This document shows positions 50,411 through 56,958 of a DNA stretch of 56,958 bases, piece by piece. This stretch comes from an uncultured Pelagibacteraceae bacterium. Its GTDB lineage: Bacteria; Pseudomonadota; Alphaproteobacteria; Pelagibacterales; Pelagibacteraceae. The stretch spans positions 1-56,958 of the forward strand of contig CACJUF010000007.1 in NCBI GenBank assembly GCA_902596515.1, read 5' to 3'. The translations under genes and the position numbers were made by a program. Under the pieces are notes generated by a model. It worked only from the letters and a program-made list of their open reading frames with translations, did not search any database and was not told the origin of the DNA. How positions within the stretch are numbered: position 1 is the stretch's first letter; each line of letters starts with the position of its first letter.

Positions 50411-50823
50411 CTTATTTTTTTTGTTAATACTAAATGGTTAACCCAACCTTTTTCATCTTTTTTAAAAACAGCTCCATCCATAATCTGCTTAATAAAAAAA
50501 GTTCCTAAGCCCCCCGGTTTAATATCATCTAGTTTTCTATGTTGCACATTTCCAGGAACAACAGCTTTACCTTTATCAAAAAAACCTATTTCTAATTCTG
50601 AGTCTTTCATTGAAATTTTAATTTGCATTCTGTCAGTTGTGCTATCTACACCTTTATAACCATGCTTAACTATATTTTGTGCAGCTTCTGCGATTGCTAA
50701 AACTAATTCATCTTTTAAGTCTTGTTCGAGTTTCAATTTTTCAAACACCTCTCTAGAAAAAACTCTCACCTCTTTTAGACTTGCTGTGCTGACTAGAAAA
50801 TCTTTAGACTCTTCAATATTCAT
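50407..50823 (-). CDS. RsbW-like anti-sigma-type serine kinase
   Basis: 138-residue GHKL-fold ATP-binding protein of the RsbW/SpoIIAB type. The N box is ELVLAIAEAAQNIVKHGY, the FFDKGKAVVPG segment matches the ATP-lid start (D-x-G-x-x) and the G box is PGGLGTFFIKQIMD. It would phosphorylate the STAS partner encoded just upstream and release or bind its target according to that state. The target is unknown, as no sigma factor is in the window. Its ATG overlaps the RsbV-like stop (TAATG). Lies within the pilus cluster on the opposite strand. Confidence 0.88.
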   Translation of the reverse strand: MNIEESKDFLVSTASLKEVRVFSREVFEKLKLEQDLKDELVLAIAEAAQNIVKHGYKGVDSTTDRMQIKISMKDSELEIGFFDKGKAVVPGNVQHRKLDDIKPGGLGTFFIKQIMDGAVFKKDEKGWVNHLVLTKKIS

Positions 50824-51122
50824 TATTCAAGATTAAGAATCTGTTCAAGTTTTGCCATCATAATTACTTTTAAAACAGATTTACTTACTTCTTTGACTAT
50901 AACTTTAGTGTTATTTTCTAGAGCTTTTTGATGGCTTTCAATTAAAACAGAAATTCCTGAGGAGTCCATGTAAGAAACATCTTTTAAATTGAGGTGCACC
51001 TCCTTACCAGACTCCACTAAGGGTAAAATTACCTCTTTAGCCTTTTCGGTTACATCCATGTCAATTTCACCATTCAAAAAGACGGTGTTGACATTTCCCT
51101 CTTCTGTTACTTTATATGTCAT
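50823..51122 (-). CDS. RsbV-like STAS anti-anti-sigma factor
   Basis: 99-residue single STAS domain. The phosphorylatable serine lies in the conserved YMDSSGISVLIES (Ser54/Ser55), preceded by GEIDMDVTEKAKE and followed by VIVKEVSKSVLKVIMMAKL. Expected to be phosphorylated by the RsbW-like kinase and dephosphorylated by PP2C enzymes such as those at 40294 and 54935. Divergent from the pilin genes across 170 bp. Confidence 0.9.
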   Translation of the reverse strand: MTYKVTEEGNVNTVFLNGEIDMDVTEKAKEVILPLVESGKEVHLNLKDVSYMDSSGISVLIESHQKALENNTKVIVKEVSKSVLKVIMMAKLEQILNLE

Positions 51123-51280
51123 AATCTCTAAATTTTTTTAGTGATAACATAAATTAGTCATAAAATGTATAATTTTTGCTCAATCTGGGTGAAATCTTTT
51201 GTTTTTGTTAGATTATTTGATGCTTATAAAGTATTTACATATCAAATAAATTATTATTTATTATTAGTTAATAATTAAAA

Positions 51281-51288
51281 AGAGGAAA
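51281..51288 (+). promoter_or_regulatory. Ribosome binding site of the major pilin
   Basis: AGAGGAAA lies 4 nt before the ATG at 51293. The 170-bp gap upstream also contains TTTACA (51234-51239) and, 17 nt later, TTTATT (51257-51262) as a weak promoter. I found no sigma-54 type GG/GC promoter. Confidence 0.5.
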
Positions 51289-51292
51289 CAAA

Positions 51293-51754
51293 ATGAAAAA
51301 TAACAAAGGTTTTACACTTATAGAATTATTGGTTGTTGTAGCAATTATCGGTGCTTTAGCTGCTGTTGGAGTTGTAGCTTATAACGGTTACACTGCTGCT
51401 GCTAAAAAAAATGCATCAAAAGCAATTCATGCTAACGCAGTTAAATATGTTTCAGCTGAACTTGCAAAATGTAATTTAGATCCAGACTCAACAATATTGG
51501 GTGGAGCAGCAAGTTGTGGTAATGATGCCGCTACAATCGCGAATGGATTGACTGGAGGTAACACTCCTTTTCAAGATAAGGATCCATTTGACTCTGGTAA
51601 TGCAATAGTTGGAACCGCACCTACAGATCCTGAGGGTAATGTAGTTATTACAGGAACTGCAGAGGATGCTGATGGTAAATCAACTTTAACTTTTGCAACT
51701 CAGTTTAGTAAGTCATCATCAGACACTTTAACGAATACGATAGATATAGAGTAA
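51293..51754 (+). CDS. pilA: Type IV pilin, probable major subunit
   Basis: 153 residues. The very short leader MKNNKG precedes FTLIELLVVVAIIGALAAVG, an ideal type IVa site with Phe at +1 and Glu at +5. The helix continues VVAYNGYTAAAKKNASKAIH. Two cysteines (AKCNLD and AASCGND) can close one loop in the middle; the C-terminal half has none. It has the best RBS in the pilus cluster, which fits an abundant subunit. Called major by size, strength of initiation and first position. Confidence 0.85.
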   Translation: MKNNKGFTLIELLVVVAIIGALAAVGVVAYNGYTAAAKKNASKAIHANAVKYVSAELAKCNLDPDSTILGGAASCGNDAATIANGLTGGNTPFQDKDPFDSGNAIVGTAPTDPEGNVVITGTAEDADGKSTLTFATQFSKSSSDTLTNTIDIE

Positions 51755-51769
51755 TTAAGTTGTATTTAG

Positions 51770-52216
51770 GTGAAGGTAAAAAAAAAAATTAAAACTTTTA
51801 AAGGTTTTACACTTATAGAACTATTAGTTGTTGTAGCCATTATAGGAATTTTAGGTTCAGTCGGTACTATTGCTTATAATGGCTATACTAAGGGCGCAAG
51901 AGTTACAGCCGCAAAAAATACTTTAATGCAAATATCATTGGCTCAATCAGAACATTTTTCTAATGCTGGTTATTACTGGACAAGTGGCGAAGATTGCGCA
52001 GACTCTTATACAAAAACCGCGGGTAAAGCTGTTAATGAAGAGGTTGGAGACGGCCTTTTTGATAATGCAGATTATATTGACAATACGATACAATTTTATT
52101 TCTGCATTGAAGAAGCGGGTGGAGCTTCAGGTTTTATAGCAAGTGCAGTATATAGGGAGGGTTCTTGTAAACTCACAGTTAATGACTCCAACGTTGTTGA
52201 TGACAGTTCTTGTTAG
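51770..52216 (+). CDS. PilE-like type IV pilin
   Basis: 148 residues from a GTG at 51770. The leader MKVKKKIKTFKG precedes FTLIELLVVVAIIGILGSVG. The ectodomain has four cysteines, the last two forming a C-terminal loop (SCKLTV to DDSSC), the D-region of type IVa pilins. NAGYYWTSG-like segments occur in PilE minor pilins. The N-terminal coding stretch is nearly identical in DNA to that of the preceding pilin, which shows they are paralogues. Starts 15 nt after it. Confidence 0.85.
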   Translation: MKVKKKIKTFKGFTLIELLVVVAIIGILGSVGTIAYNGYTKGARVTAAKNTLMQISLAQSEHFSNAGYYWTSGEDCADSYTKTAGKAVNEEVGDGLFDNADYIDNTIQFYFCIEEAGGASGFIASAVYREGSCKLTVNDSNVVDDSSC

Positions 52217-52276
52217 TTTTTCCTTATTATCTTAATAGTTGAAAAAAAATAATATACCAAATATCCTCCAGTGTTT

Positions 52277-53584
52277 ATGTTTTTAAAGTTTAACAGATTT
52301 AAGCTAGTTTTAATATCAACCTTTTTGTTGATCACGACCTCCGTATTTTCTTCTGAAAAAAATATTACCTATATGCAAATTTTACAAAAACCAAATGATT
52401 TGGATTTGAATTTAAAATATGCACAGCAACAAGGTAAAGTGGGAAACTTCAAACAAACCATCTCAACTCTTGAACGATTAACGATGATTTATCCAGAAAA
52501 TATTGAGATCAAGTTATATCTATTATCAGTTTTAGTCCAAGTAGACTCACCGGAGAAGGCTAACACAATTATTGAGGAGATGAAACTAAGAACAGATCTT
52601 AGCCCAGAGGATTTAGAAACTTTAAAAGAAATTGAAGAAGAAATGTTAGATAGAGAACCTAGTTTATGGAATATTACAACAGATATTGGTTTTGGTTTAA
52701 ACTTTACCGATAATATTAATAGTGTTTCTAAGTCTAGATTTAAAATGGATTCTGATGCAAAAGCAGAATTCAATTCAGCAAAATTTGATAGAGTAGAAAG
52801 CGCATCTATGGGAATAACTGCAACAAGACCTGTTGGTGAAGAGTCTTCTTTATTATTAAATTTAGCTCATACAACATCTAACCAATATAAAGAAGCGGAT
52901 GATGATTTCCAGAGTTATGGATTTACTTTAGGCTTTGATACTACTTTAGGAAATCAAAGTTTAAGTCCTTATTTAATAGCTAATAAATCTGACGCTCAAC
53001 ATGATGCTGATAGTTTTTCTTTTATGTATGGAATTGGAGGATTTTTTTCAGTGGGGGAGAGAAATTCTTTTAGTTATGGATATTCATACTCAGATTCAAA
53101 AGCTAATCGTAATTCAGAGGACGATACTGCACATGAAACTAATACAATATCACACGGTTATACTTTAGGTTATGATTTAATTATTACCCAAATAATTTCT
53201 TCTTCTTTAAGTTTGGGTTACACGGATAATGACTCTGTCGTTGATGCAGGAAATGACGCAGAGACTTATGATATTGGCCTTGTATTAAATTTTGCATTTC
53301 CTTGGGCATATATATCTGTTGGTAATTCTCATAGTTTTAATGATTATAAAAAAGTGGATACTTCCGTAACTTCAAGTAGAATTAGATCAGATTATTCTAT
53401 GACTTCTGATATTATGATTACAAAAGCTCTAGGAGATTTTTTCCCAGCATTAGATCCAAATAGAACTCTTTTTATGAACTTATCTTATGAAAAATTAATA
53501 TCTGAGGCGAATATATTAAACTATGACTATATTGCAGATTCTTTTGCAGTTAGTTTTACTAAATCTTTAAATATTAATAAGTAG
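52277..53584 (+). CDS. TPR plus outer-membrane beta-barrel protein
   Basis: 435 residues from the ATG at 52277 (a GTG at 52271 is an alternative). A signal peptide (about 1-25) leads to a short TPR-like helical region (NLKYAQQQGKVGNFKQTIST, then YPENIEIKLYLLSVLVQVDS; about 45-125). About 300 residues of alternating-pattern strands follow (LWNITTDIGFGLNFTDNINS, SSLLLNLAHTTSNQY, FSYGYSYSDSKA), consistent with a 12-14-strand barrel. Slam-like (DUF560) surface-export proteins share this TPR-barrel plan, but so do other barrels; the family is not certain. It ends in LNINK rather than an aromatic. Confidence 0.65.
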   Translation: MFLKFNRFKLVLISTFLLITTSVFSSEKNITYMQILQKPNDLDLNLKYAQQQGKVGNFKQTISTLERLTMIYPENIEIKLYLLSVLVQVDSPEKANTIIEEMKLRTDLSPEDLETLKEIEEEMLDREPSLWNITTDIGFGLNFTDNINSVSKSRFKMDSDAKAEFNSAKFDRVESASMGITATRPVGEESSLLLNLAHTTSNQYKEADDDFQSYGFTLGFDTTLGNQSLSPYLIANKSDAQHDADSFSFMYGIGGFFSVGERNSFSYGYSYSDSKANRNSEDDTAHETNTISHGYTLGYDLIITQIISSSLSLGYTDNDSVVDAGNDAETYDIGLVLNFAFPWAYISVGNSHSFNDYKKVDTSVTSSRIRSDYSMTSDIMITKALGDFFPALDPNRTLFMNLSYEKLISEANILNYDYIADSFAVSFTKSLNINK

Positions 53585-53613
53585 ATTCTGCTGTTTTTTT
53601 TATAAAATCATTA

Positions 53614-53637
53614 AAAATGGTTATTTTAAGCCATTTT
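53614..53637 (+). terminator. Hairpin after the TPR-barrel gene
   Basis: AAAATGG (53614-53620) pairs with CCATTTT (53631-53637) across a 10-nt loop. No T-run follows on the plus strand. It may be a weak terminator or a processing element between the barrel gene and the FecR gene. Confidence 0.3.
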
Positions 53638-53700
53638 AAAAGACCCATTTTGAATATAAAATATTTTATTTCTTTAAGAAGTCTGTTACTTTTCAACCGT

Positions 53701-54876
53701 ATGAAGAAAATATTAACAATAATTTTTGCTGTATTGTTTTTTGGAAGCTTAAGCGCTAAAGCGAACGAAGAGCTCACTATAGAAAAACAGTTAGTTGGAA
53801 TTGTTGGAGCAATATCAGGTACGGTTAAAACTGAAACCAGAGAATTAAAAACTGGTGACAAAATTTATTTAAATGAGACTATTTTAGCGGGCGCAGGTTC
53901 TGGTACTCAAATTTTATTATTAGATCAATCAACATTTACTATTGGTGAAGACTCAGAAGTTGTAATGGATACATTTATTTATGATCCAGCTACTAATGAT
54001 GGAAAAATAGTTGCAAGTGTAAAACAAGGAAGTCTAAAAGTAATATCAGGACTAATAAGTAAGAAAAATCCTGATAGTCTAACTGTAGAAGTTCCAGAGG
54101 GTACTCTAGGTTCTAGAGGAACTGAGTTCCAAACAATTGTCTCAAGTGGAAGAACTGATACTTTATTAATTGGTCCAGGAAAAAATAACACTCTAGGTAT
54201 GAGACCTGGTGCAGTTCTTGTTGGAAACAATTTTGGGTCTACTCTATTGGATAACCCTTACAGCATTACATCAATGTCAAAAGGTAAAGCTCCTGGTCAG
54301 GCAAAAAAGATTACTAAAAATCAGTTAAAGAAATTTAATAAGAAAATGAAGGCATTGCGAGTTGCAAAATATACCTCTGATGACCCAAAAGCTGAGAGAA
54401 AAAAAATTAAAAAGGAACTTAAAAAAGAATTAAAAGCTCTAGGATTTGAAAAAGAAGAAATTAAATCAATTATAAAAGAAAATATTAAGAAAGATAAAAA
54501 GAAAAAAGTAGCTATCAAAACTGAAAGAGCAGAAAAAAAGAAAAAAGCTAAAGCAGAAAAGAAAAAAAATAAAAAGAAAAAAGCTGTAAAGAAAAAAGGA
54601 TCTAAAAAGAAAAAAGCAGTTAAGAAAAAAGGCTCTAAAAAGAAAAAGGCTGTAAAGAAAAAAGCTTCTAAGAAGAAAAAAGCAGTGAAGAAGAAAGCTA
54701 CTAAAAAGAAAAAAGTAGTGAAGAAAAAAGCTAAAAAGAAAAAAGTTGTTAAGAAAAAACCTAAGAAAAAGAAAAAAGTAGTTAAGAAAAAACCTAAGAA
54801 AAAGAAAAAAATTCAAAAGAAAAAAAGAACAGCTAAGAAAAAAGCTAAGAAAAAGAAAAGAAGAAAAAAGAAGTAA
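53701..54876 (+). CDS. FecR-domain exported protein with a lysine-repeat tail
   Basis: 391 residues from the ATG at 53701; the frame is open 28 codons further upstream, but that part lacks signal-peptide character and overlaps the hairpin. The signal is about 1-21 (ending SAKA). The FecR domain (about 30-150) shows VGIVGAISGTVKTE, GDKIYLNETILAGAGS and the conserved VEVPEGTLGSRGTEF. From ~236 to the end the protein is almost only Lys with Ala, Val, Gly, Ser and Pro: an 11-residue unit of the type KAVKKKGSKKK repeats about seven times. The predicted export makes this a strongly cationic envelope or surface protein. FecR-domain genes are often next to CHASE2 sensors, as here. Confidence 0.85.
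   Translation: MKKILTIIFAVLFFGSLSAKANEELTIEKQLVGIVGAISGTVKTETRELKTGDKIYLNETILAGAGSGTQILLLDQSTFTIGEDSEVVMDTFIYDPATNDGKIVASVKQGSLKVISGLISKKNPDSLTVEVPEGTLGSRGTEFQTIVSSGRTDTLLIGPGKNNTLGMRPGAVLVGNNFGSTLLDNPYSITSMSKGKAPGQAKKITKNQLKKFNKKMKALRVAKYTSDDPKAERKKIKKELKKELKALGFEKEEIKSIIKENIKKDKKKKVAIKTERAEKKKKAKAEKKKNKKKKAVKKKGSKKKKAVKKKGSKKKKAVKKKASKKKKAVKKKATKKKKVVKKKAKKKKVVKKKPKKKKKVVKKKPKKKKKIQKKKRTAKKKAKKKKRRKKK
54571..54800 (+). repeat. Imperfect 33-bp coding tandem repeats
   Basis: DNA in the lysine tail repeats with a 33-bp period, corresponding to 11 codons of the KKKKAVKKKGS type. Successive units drift from GS to AS to AT to AK/PK. Such A/G-rich repeats are prone to slippage, so tail length may vary between strains. 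Confidence 0.7.
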
Positions 54877-54910
54877 TCTTCAATAAATACTCAATACCAT
54901 TTACATTACT

Positions 54911-54916
54911 ATAATT
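54911..54916 (+). promoter_or_regulatory. -10 box of the CHASE2-PP2C gene
   Basis: A perfect TATAAT ends 18 nt before the GTG at 54935. The -35 region is weak. It lies in the 58-bp gap after the FecR gene, so the sensor may be transcribed independently as well as by read-through. Confidence 0.4.
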
Positions 54917-54934
54917 AGAGTTAAATTCCTTTTG

Positions 54935-56958
54935 TGAAAGCTTTTTTTCAAAAACATACTAATTATTTTGTCTTTTTAACCTTATTAGTTTTCCTCATTT
55001 TAATAAAAATAATTAATCCTGCATTTGTTAAATCAATTTCATACTTAAGTTTTGATTTATATCAAAAAGTATTTGCTGAAAAAAAAGACTCGGATGTTGT
55101 TATAATAGATATTGATGAAAGCAGTTTGGGAAAGTTTGGTCAGTTTCCTTGGAATAGAAAAGTTTTTGCAGATATTTTGGATAAAATAAATGAGTCAAAT
55201 CCAAAAGCCATAGGTTTCGATATTTTTTTTACTGAGAAAGATAAACAGTCTCCTGATGAAATTATAAAATCATATGGTTTAGTTCCGGCTGATATAGCAG
55301 AGCTTCAGAATTTAAAAAGTCCAGATGAAATTTTTTCTGAGAAACTTAAGCAATCTAAATCAATAATTGCAGTTTTAGGTAGCAATGTTCCTTCACATTC
55401 AAACTATGATCGAAAAGCTAAGGCTAGATTTTTATCTAAAGGTGGTGATCCAAAGAAATTTACTTATCAATATCCATATTCAATTGGTTCACTTGAAGTA
55501 TTAGAAAAAGATGTAAAAGGCTTAGGTTCAATTTCTTTCTTAGATCAATTAGATGGTATTATCCGATCATTACCACTAGTGGTACAGTTTGATAAGAAGA
55601 TATATCCAACCATGGGATTAGAAATGGTTCGAGTGGGCTCAAAACAAAAAAATATTTATGTTGAATTAAACGAAGTTGGCATTCAAAGAATTAGTGCCCG
55701 ACCCTATAAAATTAATTCAGACCCTAATGGTATAATTTGGATTAAATACAAAAAGTCAGATAAAAATCAGTATATATCTGCTGGTGATGTTTATGACGGC
55801 AAATTCCAATCAGATTTTTTTACAGATAGATATGTTTTGATTGGTGCCTCTGCACAAGGTCTTTTTGATTTAGTCAAAACTCCTCTTGGGATAACTATTC
55901 CAGGAGTTGAAGTTCATGCTAATGTTATTGAGAATATTTTAGATCAATCCTATTTAATAAGAAATCCTAATACGTATATATTTGAGTTATTATTTTCTAT
56001 TATCGTTGCTCTCATTACATTTATTTTATCTCAAAGAGTAAAACCTAAATTAAGTTTATCTATTTTTTTTGGAAATATTTTAGCAATAATTGTCATTGGT
56101 TTTTGTATTTATAAATTTAGATCTGAATTGGTAGACATGAGTTACCCAATTTTTATTGTAACAGTTACTTTTTTAACAGGTTTATATTTTAGATTTATTG
56201 AGGAAAACAAAATAGCTTTAGATAACTTACAAAAAGAAGCAAAACTTTTAAAAGAAAGAGAGCTAGCTGCAGGAGTTCAAAAAAGTTTATTCCCAGATAT
56301 TTCAAAGTTTGAAAACTTTATTTTTGCAAAAAACGTACCAGCAAGAGACGTGTCAGGAGATTATTTTGATGTGGTAAGATCTACCCCTGAAGAATATTTT
56401 TTTACCTTAGCCGATGTATCAGGAAAAGGGGTTAAAGCGGGTATGTATATGGCAAAAGCATCTTCAATATTTAGAACCCTAACAAATTTAAAGTTTCCAT
56501 TAGAAAAAGTAGTGTTTGGAGTAAATAATGAGCTTGTTGAAGCGAAATTTAAAGGAATGTTTGTGACCGCTGTTTTTGGAAAATTAAACATTAAAACTGG
56601 GGAACTTGTTTTTATCAACGCAGGGCATGAAAGTATTTTAACTTTTGATCAAAATAAAAATTATGAATATATCAAATCAGAAATGCCACCCATTGGGATT
56701 GTTAAATATTTTACAGAGTCGATGGTCAAATCTAATACCATGAATCTTAAGGATAAGACATTTGTGGTTTATACTGACGGTGTAACCGAAGGTTATTTAA
56801 AAAATGGTGAGGAATTAGGCGCAGAAGGAGTACAAAAAATCATAGATGGTATGTCAGAAGTGACACCAAAAACTATTGTCGAGTCTATTGAAAAAGAATT
56901 AAATTGGGGTGCAGAAAAATTAAGAGACGATATTACTTGTATGGCTATAAATATAAAT
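54935..56958 (+). CDS. CHASE2-PP2C sensor phosphatase (3' end cut by the window)
   Basis: I translated this frame by eye from the GTG at 54935; it is open to the last base (674 codons), so the end is missing or nearly reached. One transmembrane helix (about 9-28) is followed by a periplasmic CHASE2 domain (about 45-335: VVIIDIDESSLGKFGQFPWN, AIGFDIFFTEKD, VLIGASAQGLFDLVKTPLG, PGVEVHANVIENIL). Three helices follow (about 345-435), then a cytoplasmic SpoIIE-type PP2C domain with SGDYFDVV, LADVSGKGVKAGMYMAKASS, INAGHES and YTDGVTEGY. The PP2C motifs closely resemble those of the GAF-PP2C enzyme at 40294. Likely input: an envelope signal, perhaps from the FecR protein. Likely output: dephosphorylation of the STAS protein. 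Confidence 0.9.

Noticed and set aside
51123..51292. Sigma-54 (RpoN) promoter before the major pilin
   Set aside because: Many pilA genes use one, but no GG-N10-GC arrangement is present in the gap; a weak sigma-70-like pair fits better.
54321..54816. Minus-strand open frames rich in Phe and Leu opposite the FecR gene
   Set aside because: They are the complement of the lysine-codon repeats (AAA/AAG read as TTT/CTT) and arise only from that composition.

Overview
The window is very AT-rich, densely packed bacterial DNA with short spacers and many overlapping start/stop codons. Together with the circularly permuted (two-piece) tmRNA gene, the hflK-hflC-DUF2065-degP order, the GEAS variant of the acetolactate synthase cofactor loop and the leuA-mreB junction, this points to an alphaproteobacterium with a streamlined genome, most likely the SAR11/Pelagibacterales group. 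That assignment is inferred from gene content and composition; no database search was run.

Positions 1-29,600 are mainly housekeeping. There is the 3' end of an unknown gene, fumarase C (minus strand), a MazG-like pyrophosphatase, a membrane sulfatase-like protein, ssrA (tmRNA, minus strand, tag ANESYALAA), thyX, an acyltransferase-SGNH O-acetyltransferase and an Mrp ATPase. A protein quality-control run follows (hflK, hflC, a DUF2065-like protein, degP) with miaA. Next is a long co-directional run, ilvB-ilvN-ilvC-leuA-mreB-mreC-mreD-mrdA-rodA, which places branched-chain amino acid synthesis directly upstream of the cell-elongation machinery. A second operon holds a DadA-like oxidase, an EamA transporter, a D-2-hydroxyacid dehydrogenase, a histone-deacetylase-like hydrolase, msrB and a small membrane protein. 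An autotransporter-like adhesin follows.

Positions 29,600-56,958 form a nearly complete type IVa pilus locus: pilT, minor pseudopilins (FimT/GspH-, PilV-, PilW- and PilX-like), an unknown secreted protein, pilY1, pilD (minus strand), a PilM-PilN fusion, pilO, pilP, pilQ, pilB, pilC and two pilins. Regulatory genes of the partner-switching type are interleaved with it: a GAF-PP2C phosphatase, an RsbW-like kinase, an RsbV-like STAS protein and, at the right edge, a CHASE2-PP2C phosphatase. Beside the last lie a TPR/outer-membrane-barrel protein and a FecR-domain protein with an extreme lysine-rich tail. I read this as a pilus whose assembly or activity is controlled by surface or periplasmic sensing through partner switching.

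The most unusual DNA is the 650-bp gap (41,662-42,310) in front of the pilMN fusion. It holds a decayed 155-bp tandem duplication of the upstream gene's 3' end, a 25-codon ORF with a strong ribosome binding site, and six exact plus one variant copies of an 11-mer (CTCTAACACAA / TTGTGTTAGAG). Three copies lie in one orientation and four in the other, several spaced 21-22 bp apart, with one pair forming a perfect 16-bp inverted repeat. A terminator-like hairpin lies in the middle. This, and the domain architecture of the PilMN fusion that it precedes, are my leading candidates for undescribed biology here.
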